Assembly: GCF_002940685.1 (NCBI RefSeq)
Contig: NZ_PNFP01000009.1
Coordinates: 186,001-250,000, forward strand
DNA length: 64,000 nucleotides
From: Ensifer adhaerens
GTDB lineage: Bacteria; Pseudomonadota; Alphaproteobacteria; Rhizobiales; Rhizobiaceae
Reading direction: 5' to 3'
Under the pieces are notes generated by a model. The model worked only from the letters and a program-made list of their open reading frames with translations, was not told the origin of the DNA and searched no databases. Shown here in pieces: positions 14,863 to 23,335 of this stretch (positions within the stretch are counted from its first letter, which is position 1; every line of letters begins with the position of its first letter). A program made the position numbers and the translations under genes.

Positions 14863-17448
14863 CGGCGATCGCAGCACCCCGGAGCCGAGCAACCGCAGTG
14901 GCCGAACTTCACGCTCCCGCCACGCGGCGAGCGTCTTCAAAAGCTGACGCTGGCCGAGCCAGGCGACGAGGCCCACCGCGACGCCGCCGACGATCGACAG
15001 GACCGAGAACACCGATGCCGGCAATATCGGCTGCAGCGGCAACATCAGCAGTTCCGGCACGAAGCGGTGCAGGATGTAGATGTGGAACCCCGCCGCCGAC
15101 AAAGGCAGGATCAGCTGTGCCCCCCAGCGCGACACGCTGATGCGCGGCAGATAGAGCAGCGCTGCCAGCACGGCAATCTGCAGGAGATACTTGATCTTCG
15201 TCCCGATCCAGACCCCTTCGTAGAGACCGAAGAACAGGAAAGCCCCCGTGCCGGAGAGCATCAGCAGTAGCCGCTGGCTGGTCGTTTCGGCGACGGCCGC
15301 GCACCAGCCGATGACGGCGAGATAGAAGATCCACGGCAGGGTAAAGATCTGGCGATTGCCGATCGGCCAGAGGAGCGGCAGCGCCAGCCGGGCAGCGAGT
15401 GCGGTGAGAAGCAAGGTCATGCCGGCGGCGAAGGGTTTGGCCGACACGAACCGTCGGAACTGCGGGATGGCGAACAGCCCGACGAAAACGAGCATCATCT
15501 GGCAGTAGGCTTCAATGAACCAGTAGAGATACGGCACCATGCCGTGCGTCTCCGGCAAGGCCAGGCCGAAATTGCCGACGAGGAAGACCGAGGCCCAGGG
15601 CACCTCCCCCCAGGCAACCGCGTACGCGGCAACGATCAGATAATAGGGGATCAGCACCTGCGCGAGTGGCCGCAGGATCGCCCGCCCATCCCCGGCAAGA
15701 AGCGGCCCCATCTGGAAACGCGCAAGGCTGAAGCCGGCAAGAACGACCATGGCCGCGGATCCGCCGGGGATCGGCCACAGGACCTCGTGATGCAGCACCA
15801 CCAAAAGGATCGCCAGCGCGCGGATCAAAAGGTCCGTACCGATCCGTCGCGTGGGGGTCTCGCGCCGTTCCTGAAGCGATAGCTCGGCAATCGGTAAGGT
15901 CTCCCAGGCGTCCGGAACCTGCCCCAGCGCCTTTTCCAGACCGATCGAAAGCTGAACGAAGCGCAGGGAATCGCCGCCCAGCGACAGGAAACTGTCGGAT
16001 CGCTTCACCCTTTTCGGGTAGAAGACCTGCGCAAAGAGGTCCTCGATGCCGCCGTTGTCGTCGTCACCGTTGGCCGCCGCCTGGCGCGCCGCCATGTTGA
16101 GCGCGTTGTAGTCCACCTTGCCGCTTGCCAGTCGCGGCATCTCGGCAAGCGGCGTCGCCTTCAGATGAGCCAGCGTCAGCCCGCTCGCCTGCGCCAGCAA
16201 CCGCCTGATCTCTCCGGCGTCCCGGCCGCCGGCATAGAAGGTGTGAAGGCCGGCATCGTCACCGACGACGGCCGCGGTGATGCCGCGCCTTTCGAGCACC
16301 GCCTCCAGCACATCATGCGCGATCCGGAGACCGGCGATCTTGGAAATCCGCTTCATGCGGCCGACGATCTGAAACAGGCCGTCGGCGTGGCGCATGGCGA
16401 GGTCGCCGGTGCGCAACTCGGTCAGTTCGGCACCGCGGCAAAGATCGGCGCGCGATGTGGCGTAGCCCATCATCACGTTCGGGCCGCGATAGACGAGCTC
16501 GCCGGTCACGCCATCGCTTTCGATCGGCGCCCCGCTCTCGTTCTCGATCAGAAGGCGCCCACCGGGGATGGCGACGCCGATCCTGTCCTCGTTTCCGGCG
16601 AGTTGCGCCGGCGGCACATAGGCGACGCGTGCAGTGGCCTCGGTCTGGCCGTACATGGCGAAGAAGTCAGCGCCCTGGGCCCTGAGGTGGTCATTGTAGA
16701 GACGGATGACGTCCGGGGCCAGGCGGCCACCGGCGACGGTCATGAAGCGCAGGCTCGGGAACCGTCGCTCGCGGAAGCCGACCTTCTCCAGCAATTCGTA
16801 GGAATAGGGAACACCCGCAAGGTTCGTGCTGCCGCTTTCGGCCAGGCCATCGAGAAAACCGGCATCGAGGATCGATGCACCGGGAATGTAGAGGCTGGCG
16901 CCGACTGCCAGGTGGGAATTCAGCACCGACAGGCCATACGAATAATGCAGCGGCAGGATGAGACAGCCGCGATCTTCCGCCGTCAGGCCGAGATAGTCGG
17001 CGATGGAAGCGGCGTTTGCCGAGATGTTTTCCCGCGACAGGCGCACGGCCTTGCCGCAACCGGTACTGCCCGAGGTCGAGAGCATGACGGCGAGTTCGTC
17101 ATGGGGCGCCCTGCCGTCCTCACGCAGACGCTCCGTGCGCCAGCGGCCATCGATCCTGCGGTAGCCAAAGTCGGGCTCGAAAGCATCGACCCAGGACCCG
17201 GCAGCGTCGTTCCTCGGGGCCTGCAGCGCCACGGCATGCCCGGCGGCGAGCGCTGCCAAATAGGCGATGATCGCATGTTCGCAAAGCTCGGCCTCGATCG
17301 CCACCAGCCCGCGCGGACCGCGAAACGCGAGCGCCTGGCGGGCAACACGCTCGCCGAGTTCGCGATAGGTGACGGTCCGCTGCCCGGAAAACACCAGCGC
17401 CGGTCGGTCGCGCCATTTTGCCAGATCCGCAATGAACGAGAGGGACAT
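14848..17448 (-). CDS. Adenylation - carrier protein - membrane acyltransferase fusion
   Basis: 866 residues with three fused parts. Residues 1-450 form an AMP-binding adenylation domain: STSGSTG at 124-130 (P-loop), YGQTE at 266-270, RTGDL at 346-350, GRMKRISKIAGLRI near 363-376 and the late lysine in SGKVDY at 442-447. Residues ~465-525 form a phosphopantetheine carrier domain with attachment Ser494 in LGGDSLRF. Residues ~540-835 form a multi-pass membrane domain resembling acyltransferase-3/OafA, beginning HHEVLWPIPGG. This reads as a self-contained machine: activate an acid, load it on the carrier and transfer it to an acceptor at the membrane. Neither acid nor acceptor can be named. It is a lone gene; no partner biosynthetic genes adjoin it. 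Confidence 0.85.
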   Translation of the reverse strand: MSLSFIADLAKWRDRPALVFSGQRTVTYRELGERVARQALAFRGPRGLVAIEAELCEHAIIAYLAALAAGHAVALQAPRNDAAGSWVDAFEPDFGYRRIDGRWRTERLREDGRAPHDELAVMLSTSGSTGCGKAVRLSRENISANAASIADYLGLTAEDRGCLILPLHYSYGLSVLNSHLAVGASLYIPGASILDAGFLDGLAESGSTNLAGVPYSYELLEKVGFRERRFPSLRFMTVAGGRLAPDVIRLYNDHLRAQGADFFAMYGQTEATARVAYVPPAQLAGNEDRIGVAIPGGRLLIENESGAPIESDGVTGELVYRGPNVMMGYATSRADLCRGAELTELRTGDLAMRHADGLFQIVGRMKRISKIAGLRIAHDVLEAVLERRGITAAVVGDDAGLHTFYAGGRDAGEIRRLLAQASGLTLAHLKATPLAEMPRLASGKVDYNALNMAARQAAANGDDDNGGIEDLFAQVFYPKRVKRSDSFLSLGGDSLRFVQLSIGLEKALGQVPDAWETLPIAELSLQERRETPTRRIGTDLLIRALAILLVVLHHEVLWPIPGGSAAMVVLAGFSLARFQMGPLLAGDGRAILRPLAQVLIPYYLIVAAYAVAWGEVPWASVFLVGNFGLALPETHGMVPYLYWFIEAYCQMMLVFVGLFAIPQFRRFVSAKPFAAGMTLLLTALAARLALPLLWPIGNRQIFTLPWIFYLAVIGWCAAVAETTSQRLLLMLSGTGAFLFFGLYEGVWIGTKIKYLLQIAVLAALLYLPRISVSRWGAQLILPLSAAGFHIYILHRFVPELLMLPLQPILPASVFSVLSIVGGVAVGLVAWLGQRQLLKTLAAWREREVRPLRLLGSGVLRSPLRPL

Positions 17449-17721
17449 GCTTGACCGTCGCTGTTTGCCTCGGGCTCCGATGCCCGATTTAGCAGCGCCG
17501 AATATAATTGGTGACTAATGGCGTCAAGTATAAAGATCACCGTCGCTGACGGCCATCCATTGCCCTGCGACATGCGGTTGCGGACGACCGGAGACGGATG
17601 GAATTCAGCAACCATACCGGGCGGGATTCGCCCGCACCGCGAAATCTTCAGACTCCCTTAAATGCGGCTTTCCCATAGTGGCCGTCCATCGAGCCAGAGA
17701 GTGACCGGGGACCACGACAGA

Positions 17722-18783
17722 ATGACCAGGCAAGTTCCAGCGGATGCCGGCCGATCGCAGGCGCGACAGGCGGCGATCATTCTGAAGGTGGCGCATGCGA
17801 TGGCCTCGCACGGGATCGCGGCCCTGCCCCGCAACTACGAGCTATTCTACGAGGCGCTGTCGGGCCGCCTGCCGCAGCTCTCCCGGGAGCTCGCCGCCCT
17901 CGGGAGCAACCCGCAGCAGGATGCGCTGGATGCCCTGGGCCTCAAGCATCACCTCGTCTCGCACGCGGCGCTTGCCGCGGACCGGACGAGAGCCGCGGGC
18001 CAGGAAACCCTTGGCGAGATCGCCGGAAAGCTCAGGCTCGCCCTGCTGCAGAAGCAAGCCTTCAAGGACGAGCTCGATCATTTCGCCGGTCGCCTGGCCG
18101 CGGACCCCGTCGCAGCTCTGTCCGAGTTTGCCGACGACGCCGCGCGACTGAGGGACGCGGCTGGCCGATTGACGAATGAAGAGAGCGCTCTCCAGCATGC
18201 CCTCGAAACGAGCGCGCGACGTCTTGCCGAACTCGAAGGCGATCTCGCCGAAAGCCGCCGATCCCTGACTCGTGATCCCGCCACGGGCCTGCCGAACCGG
18301 CTGGCGCTGACGGCGAAACTCGACGCGATTCTCGAAACGGAGCGGACCGACCAGCCGGTCGCGCTGCTCCTTGCCTCGGTGGAAGGGCTTCGCGAAATGG
18401 CCGAGCACCACGGCGGCCCGGTTGCGGCCAAGGCGCTTGCCAAACTGTCGGCACTGTTTCGCAAGTCGATCAAGAAGAACGATTTCGTCGCGCGTGTGGG
18501 CCAGCAGGACTTTGCCTTCGTGTGCCGGGACGTCAGCGCCGAAAACGCCGAGGTTATAGCCCGACGCCTGCGGCAGTCCGTGACCGAACTGACGGTCACG
18601 CTCCCCGGACGGACGCACACCGCCGCGACGCTTTCGCTTGCAGCCGGTATCGCCATCGCGCAACCGGCATCGACGAGCGCCGATCTGTTGAGCCAGGCGG
18701 AACTGGCTCTTGCCGGTGCGCGCGATGGCACCGGCATCCTCTGCTATTCGGCCGCATTCGGCCGCGGACGGAGTGCCGCTTGA
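17722..18783 (+). CDS. Degenerate GGDEF-domain protein
   Basis: 353 residues. The N-terminal ~175 residues are helical with coiled-coil character (LETSARRLAELEGDLAESRRSL) and no membrane segment. A C-terminal diguanylate-cyclase-like domain begins at DPATGLPNRLAL (residue 185). The signature loop that should read GGDEF is GQQDF (260-264, in ARVGQQDFAFV), and the metal-binding Asp of the first strand is replaced in LLASVEGL. Cyclic-di-GMP synthesis is therefore unlikely; a binding, scaffold or GTP-sensing role is possible. The start at 17722 is chosen over an upstream frame opening at 17662. It converges on the MarR gene with 10 bp between stops. Confidence 0.82.
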   Translation: MTRQVPADAGRSQARQAAIILKVAHAMASHGIAALPRNYELFYEALSGRLPQLSRELAALGSNPQQDALDALGLKHHLVSHAALAADRTRAAGQETLGEIAGKLRLALLQKQAFKDELDHFAGRLAADPVAALSEFADDAARLRDAAGRLTNEESALQHALETSARRLAELEGDLAESRRSLTRDPATGLPNRLALTAKLDAILETERTDQPVALLLASVEGLREMAEHHGGPVAAKALAKLSALFRKSIKKNDFVARVGQQDFAFVCRDVSAENAEVIARRLRQSVTELTVTLPGRTHTAATLSLAAGIAIAQPASTSADLLSQAELALAGARDGTGILCYSAAFGRGRSAA

Positions 18784-18793
18784 CAACCTTGCA

Positions 18794-19246
18794 TCAGGCG
18801 GCGACCGGCTGACGGCTCTCGTCGATCTCCGACGCCTTCTCGCGCAGGCAGCCAAGCAAGCGAAAGAGTTCGGTGCGTTCGCAATCGTCGAGCGCCGAAA
18901 ACAACGCATCGATCGTGCGGTGGCGTGGCTGCAGTGCCGCCTCCAGCGCCAGCCGGCCACGGTCGGTGATCGAGATGATCTTCGCGCGGCGGTCTTCCGG
19001 ATCCGGCTCGCGCAGGACCATGCCGTCCCGCTCCAAGCCGTCGATCGCTTCGGTCACGGTTCTTGCGGCAAAGCCGAGCGCCGATGCGATATCCGCACAG
19101 CGACAGGGGCCGAGCGTGTTCAGATAAAACAGGAACTTGCTGCGCGCGAGCGAAACGCCTTCCTCCGACATCGACGCGTTCACCAAGCGATGAACGCAGT
19201 GGTAGAGATCGAAGAGCCGCTCGGCGACTTCGACTTTTTCTGTCAT
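18794..19246 (-). CDS. MarR family transcriptional regulator
   Basis: 150 residues. A winged helix-turn-helix occupies the centre (CRCADIASALGFAARTVTEAIDGLERDGMVLREPDPEDRRAKIISITDRG), with the DRRAK wing typical of MarR. Helices flank both sides for dimerisation. ATG 19246 follows GAGG at about 9 bases; another ATG at 19261 is possible. Two paralogous small exported-protein genes lie upstream in the same direction and may be targets, though an unrelated regulon is as likely. Confidence 0.85.
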   Translation of the reverse strand: MTEKVEVAERLFDLYHCVHRLVNASMSEEGVSLARSKFLFYLNTLGPCRCADIASALGFAARTVTEAIDGLERDGMVLREPDPEDRRAKIISITDRGRLALEAALQPRHRTIDALFSALDDCERTELFRLLGCLREKASEIDESRQPVAA

Positions 19247-19281
19247 GGCAATGTACCTCATGTGGCACGCCAAAACGAAAC

Positions 19282-19310
19282 AACCCGGCCCCGCGCGGCG
19301 GGACCGGGTT
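19282..19310 (-). terminator. Terminator hairpin upstream of the MarR gene
   Basis: Strong GC stem with arms starting AACCCGG and ending CCGGGTT, followed on the minus strand by GTTTCGTTTT. It ends the leftward transcript of the small exported protein at 19335 before the MarR gene. Confidence 0.7.
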
Positions 19311-19334
19311 GTTCGGTCAACCGTCTGGCGTGAC

Positions 19335-19613
19335 TTACTGCTTGTTTTCGTCGGCCTGGCCGAAAGCCTTGGCGCCGCCATTGGCAATCGCGCCGGTTGC
19401 CGTCGTGTCGACGGACTTGTCGTCGATACCCGCGTAATAGTCGCCGCGGCTCGCAGTGCTCGCGGATACGCCGGCTCCGGCGGAGGCCTCGGCGCGGCCG
19501 GTAAAGAGCGGCGTGGAGCTCACACCCTCGTAGTAGCTGCCGCCTGCGACAGCGGCAGACGCACCGCCGAGCATGGCGGCCGCAACGAGGATTGCGGCAA
19601 AGGACTTCTTCAT
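19335..19613 (-). CDS. Small exported protein, YYEG family copy A
   Basis: 92 residues. Signal peptide MKKSFAAILVAAAMLGGASAAVA, then GGSYYEGVSSTPLFTGRA and a second related element GDYYAGIDDKS before a low-complexity Ala/Gly tail. No cysteine and no known domain. It is a clear paralog of the protein encoded at 19759-20040, sharing the signal region, GGSYYEGVS.TPL and a GxYYxGI element. Likely periplasmic or cell-surface; function unknown. A hairpin terminator follows. Confidence 0.75.
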   Translation of the reverse strand: MKKSFAAILVAAAMLGGASAAVAGGSYYEGVSSTPLFTGRAEASAGAGVSASTASRGDYYAGIDDKSVDTTATGAIANGGAKAFGQADENKQ

Positions 19614-19718
19614 AGGTCAGTTCCTTGGTGGAGAGATGGGAGGTCGGGACCAGGGCCGAGCAGGCGCTTGGCTCGCCTCATTAAGGTCACGACGGTGATC
19701 GATCAAATCCCTTGAATT

Positions 19719-19744
19719 GGGGTGCGGGCGGAAACCCGCGCCCC
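19719..19744. terminator. Hairpin between the two YYEG genes
   Basis: Stem GGGGTGCGGG/CCCGCGCCCC with one mismatch and a 6-base loop, 15 bp beyond the end of copy B. The T-run is weak on the minus strand, so it may only attenuate transcription or protect the 3' end. Confidence 0.45.
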
Positions 19745-19758
19745 TTCTTTCATCGCTG

Positions 19759-20040
19759 TTAGCGCGAAATGCCCTGGTAGTATTCGCCTTCGCCGCCGAT
19801 CACGCTCTTCGGTGCAACACCGTAGCTTGCGATGGAGCCGGTGTTGGTGCGATCGACGTAGCCGGCTTCGGAATTGCCGATGGTGAAGGACGACTTGCCG
19901 GTGACGGCAGGCGTGCGTTCGGTATAGAGCGGCGTCGGGCTGACGCCTTCATAGTAGCTGCCGCCGGCGAAGGCAGCGGAAGCGCCACCGAGGATGGCGG
20001 TTGCAACGAGAGCGGCGGAAAGAGCGGTCTGGATCTTCAT
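19759..20040 (-). CDS. Small exported protein, YYEG family copy B
   Basis: 93 residues. Signal peptide MKIQTALSAALVATAILGGASAAFA, then GGSYYEGVSPTPLYTERTP, a middle section with NTGSIASYG, and a C-terminal GEYYQGISR. The architecture mirrors copy A: a YYEG element near the start of the mature protein and a second YYxG element later. The two arose by tandem duplication and have diverged outside these elements. The longer open frame (to 21540) in the same phase is antisense to the ABC-F gene and is not coding. A small palindrome CTCGTTC-N4-GAACGAG lies 20 bp upstream of the start. Confidence 0.75.
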   Translation of the reverse strand: MKIQTALSAALVATAILGGASAAFAGGSYYEGVSPTPLYTERTPAVTGKSSFTIGNSEAGYVDRTNTGSIASYGVAPKSVIGGEGEYYQGISR

Positions 20041-20352
20041 GGTCTTCACTCCTGGGAGGCTCGTTCGGCTGAACGAGGTTTCATCTAAAATGTCCGTGGC
20101 CGGATCGGTCGTCCCTCGGAACGCGGGGCCTTTGCCAATGGCGTTCGGTCGATCGAGGCGGTCAGAAGAGCGTTCCCCGCCCTTCCGATTATGAGATGGT
20201 CCCTCACGATGAGGATGTGTAGTATCGATTGCCGGAACGCCTTGTTCAAAAATCGATAACAATGACCTCTTGAATTTCCGGATCGCCACGGCGGTGGCAG
20301 CAGCACGCCCGCGCCTCTTGCCTTCCCGGCCAAGTCCGGGCAAAAGGCCGCA
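20041..20352. other. Intergenic region between YYEG copy B and ABC-F gene
   Basis: 312 bp. It should hold divergent promoters. The only distinct element I see is CTCGTTC-N4-GAACGAG at 20060-20077, in the leader of the leftward gene. No open frame here has coding character. Confidence 0.4.
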
Positions 20353-22242
20353 ATGATCCAGATTTCCGGCCTTTCCGCCCGCATCGCGGGACGTCTCCTC
20401 ATCGAAAACGCATCCGTGACGCTTCCGGCGGGCACGAAGGCGGGGCTCGTTGGCCGAAACGGTGCCGGCAAGTCGACGCTGTTTCGCATCATCACCGGCG
20501 ATTTTGCCTCCGAGGCCGGCAGCATCACGCTGCCGAAGAACGCCCGCATCGGTCAGGTGGCGCAGGAAGCGCCCGGCACCGAGGAGCCGCTGATCGAGAT
20601 CGTGCTCAAGGCCGACAAGGAGCGCTCGGCGCTGATCAGCGAAGCGGAAACCGCGACGGACCCGCACCGTATCGCCGAGATCCAGACGCGGCTTGCCGAT
20701 ATCGGTGCCCATTCGGCCGAATCCCGGGCGGCCAGCATCCTTGCCGGCCTCGGCTTCGACCACGAAGCGCAGCTTCGCCCGGCCTCGTCCTTCTCGGGCG
20801 GCTGGCGGATGCGCGTGGCGCTCGCCGCCGTGCTGTTCTCCGAGCCGGACCTGCTGCTGCTTGACGAGCCGACCAACTATCTCGACCTCGAAGGCACGCT
20901 GTGGCTCGAGGACTATGTGCGCCGTTACCCGCACACGGTCATCATCATCAGCCACGACCGCGATCTCCTGAACACCGCCGTCAACGCCATCGTGCACCTC
21001 GACCAGAAGAAGCTGACTTTCTACCGTGGTTCCTACGACCAGTTCGAGCGGCAGAAGGCGGAAGCCGACGAACTGCAGATGAAGGCAAAGGCGAAGAACG
21101 ACGCTGCCCGCAAGCACCTGCAGAGCTTTATCGACCGGTTCCGCGCCAAGGCGACCAAGGCCCGCCAGGCGCAAAGCCGCATCAAGGCGCTGGAGCGCAT
21201 GGGAACGGTGGCCGCCGTCATCGAGGACCATGTCCAGGGCTTCTCTTTCCCCGATCCGGAGAAGGAAGCGGCATCGCCGATCATCGCCGTCACCGGCGGT
21301 GCCGTCGGCTACGAGCCGGGCAAGCCGATCCTGAAGCGGCTGAACCTCAGGATCGATACGGACGACCGCATCGCGCTTCTCGGTTCGAACGGCAACGGCA
21401 AGTCCACCTTCGCCAAGTTCATCTCGGGCCGGCTGGCGCCGGAGGCAGGCGAACTGAAGGTCGCACCGGCCCTCAAGGTCGGCTTCTTCGCCCAGCACCA
21501 GCTCGACGACCTGATCCCGACGCAAAGTGCGGTCGAACATGTGCGCCGGCGCATGCCGGAGGCACCTGAAGCCAAGGTGCGTTCACGCGTGGCGCAGATG
21601 GGGCTTGCGACCGAGAAGATGGAAACGCCCGCCAAGGATCTCTCGGGCGGCGAAAAGGCACGGCTGCTGATGGGTCTTGCCGCCTTCGACGCGCCGAACC
21701 TTCTGATCCTCGACGAGCCGACCAACCACCTCGACATCGACAGCCGCAACGCGCTGATCACCGCGCTCAACGACTATTCCGGCGCCGTGATCCTGATCTC
21801 GCACGACCGGCACCTGATCGAGGCGACCGCCGACCGGCTGTGGCTGGTGCGCGACGGGACCGTGACGAGCTACGACGGCGACCTTGAGGACTACCGCAGC
21901 CTGATCGTCGGTGGTCCCAAGACGAAGGACGAGAAGCCGAGACCGAACGGCGTCGACGACAGCCTCTCGAAGGCGGACCAGCGCAAGGCCAATGCCGACA
22001 AGCGCGCCTCGCTGGCGCCGCTGCGCAAGAAGATCAATGAAATCGAATCCTTGACCGGGAAGCTGGAGAAACTGATTCAGGCACTTGATGTGGAACTTGC
22101 CGATCCGGCGCTCTACGAAAAGGCGCCGGCGAAGGCCGCACAGAAAGCCAAGGAACGCTCCGACGCGGCAGCGAAACTGGCGCAGGCCGAAGAGCAATGG
22201 CTTGAGCTTTCCTCCGAGTATGAAGAGGCGATGGCCGGCTGA
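20353..22242 (+). CDS. ABC-F family ATPase (YheS-like)
   Basis: 629 residues with two ABC ATPase domains and no membrane segments. The first has Walker A GRNGAGKST, signature SGGWRMRVALA and Walker B LLLLDEPTNYLD. The second has GSNGNGKST, LSGGEKARLLMG and LLILDEPTNHLD. A charged interdomain linker (residues ~235-290) and a C-terminal lysine/glutamate-rich coiled coil (ADKRASLAPLRKKINEIE onward) complete the ABC-F layout. These proteins bind the ribosomal E site and relieve stalled translation; some give antibiotic resistance. The GGWRMR signature suggests the housekeeping YheS/Uup type. It converges on the GNAT gene with 24 bp between. Confidence 0.9.
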   Translation: MIQISGLSARIAGRLLIENASVTLPAGTKAGLVGRNGAGKSTLFRIITGDFASEAGSITLPKNARIGQVAQEAPGTEEPLIEIVLKADKERSALISEAETATDPHRIAEIQTRLADIGAHSAESRAASILAGLGFDHEAQLRPASSFSGGWRMRVALAAVLFSEPDLLLLDEPTNYLDLEGTLWLEDYVRRYPHTVIIISHDRDLLNTAVNAIVHLDQKKLTFYRGSYDQFERQKAEADELQMKAKAKNDAARKHLQSFIDRFRAKATKARQAQSRIKALERMGTVAAVIEDHVQGFSFPDPEKEAASPIIAVTGGAVGYEPGKPILKRLNLRIDTDDRIALLGSNGNGKSTFAKFISGRLAPEAGELKVAPALKVGFFAQHQLDDLIPTQSAVEHVRRRMPEAPEAKVRSRVAQMGLATEKMETPAKDLSGGEKARLLMGLAAFDAPNLLILDEPTNHLDIDSRNALITALNDYSGAVILISHDRHLIEATADRLWLVRDGTVTSYDGDLEDYRSLIVGGPKTKDEKPRPNGVDDSLSKADQRKANADKRASLAPLRKKINEIESLTGKLEKLIQALDVELADPALYEKAPAKAAQKAKERSDAAAKLAQAEEQWLELSSEYEEAMAG

Positions 22243-22266
22243 CGACGGTCATCGCTCCATTCACCG

Positions 22267-23109
22267 CTACCCCAGTTCGAAGGTGGTGATGCCATAGATG
22301 CGGGCGAGCGGCAGCCCCGGGTCCGGCCCGCGATACATCCGGGCGGTTTCAAAGACCGGCTTGAGATTGTAGCGATCGCAGAGCGCCTTGGCCGAGGCGT
22401 TCGGTTCGGGAACATCGAGATAGATTTCGCTGCCGTTGACACCGGCGGCGAGCTTGCGAAAGACGACGTCGGCCCCGGTCTCCGTGTCGGAAAAAAGCGG
22501 CCCGATCTTGAACCCGTTGCGGCATGCCCGGATCGTCCCATAGGCCGCGACCGTGCCGTCCCGCAGGAGCACAGCACTGCGCCGCCCATCGCTCGACTTC
22601 AGCCATTCGCGAAGGAAGACCTCACGCCGCGCCGGCACGAAGCGGCGATCATAATCGGTGAGCAGCGACATATGGACCGGCGCGACCTCGAGAAGGTCGG
22701 CGCCCGGCGGCTCGACGACATCGATGACGCCGCCGTAGCGGATGTTCGCGTGGGCGTAGACAAAGCCGGACCGGCGATAGTTGTCCTGCTGCGCGACCAC
22801 GCCATCGAGACCGACGATGCGCCGATCGGCGGCCGACATTGCCTGTTGCCACAGTTGCCGGCCGATGCCCTGGCCGCGATGATCCGGCCGCGTGATGAAG
22901 AAGCCGAGAAAGGCGTAGCTGTCGTTGTATCGCACCAGCGAGACCGCTGCGATCGGCCCATCCTCTGCCTCCGCGACCCAGTAACCGTCAGGGTCGGCTG
23001 CCCAGAAAGGCCCAGCGTCACCGAGCCCGGGATTCCAGCCCTCCTCCGCCGCCCACTCGATCATGACGTCGAGCTCGGCACGGCTTGCGCGACGGATCTG
23101 CTGCTGCAT
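22267..23109 (-). CDS. GNAT family N-acetyltransferase, two-domain
   Basis: 280 residues. The N-terminal GNAT domain spans residues 1-~140, with the acetyl-CoA loop RPDHRGQGIGRQL near residue 75. The C-terminal half (VPARREVFLREWL ... SAVLLRDGTVAAYGTIRACRNGFKIGPLF ... EIYLDVPEPNASA) matches the domain usually found behind GNAT modules in YjdJ/YobR-like proteins. It transfers an acetyl group from acetyl-CoA to an unidentified amine. GGAG precedes ATG 23109 by 6 bases. It diverges from the sugar dehydrogenase gene. Confidence 0.85.
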   Translation of the reverse strand: MQQQIRRASRAELDVMIEWAAEEGWNPGLGDAGPFWAADPDGYWVAEAEDGPIAAVSLVRYNDSYAFLGFFITRPDHRGQGIGRQLWQQAMSAADRRIVGLDGVVAQQDNYRRSGFVYAHANIRYGGVIDVVEPPGADLLEVAPVHMSLLTDYDRRFVPARREVFLREWLKSSDGRRSAVLLRDGTVAAYGTIRACRNGFKIGPLFSDTETGADVVFRKLAAGVNGSEIYLDVPEPNASAKALCDRYNLKPVFETARMYRGPDPGLPLARIYGITTFELG

Positions 23110-23335
23110 CGTTCACTCCTCTTTGGGCGACCACATCGCCCCATGCCCAACCCGGTTGACGGGATGGCACGGCACGTCCGCTGGTAGAGCTAGTGCGGCG
23201 ACGGCGAGAGGGAATGACAATCCGTCGATTTCGCCGACATCGATGCGGTAAACCGGGGACGGATCGGAGCCTTGCTCCCAGTGCGCAATCTGCTACAAGA
23301 ACCGGCAATAAGTCATACAAATCGAGCGGAACACC

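Noticed and set aside
16165-17454. 429-residue open frame on the plus strand
   Set aside because: Antisense to the adenylation domain; composition is a shadow of it.
19759-21540. 593-residue frame containing the YYEG copy B
   Set aside because: Only the last 93 residues, after a real signal-peptide start at 20040, look coding. The rest is antisense to ABC-F.
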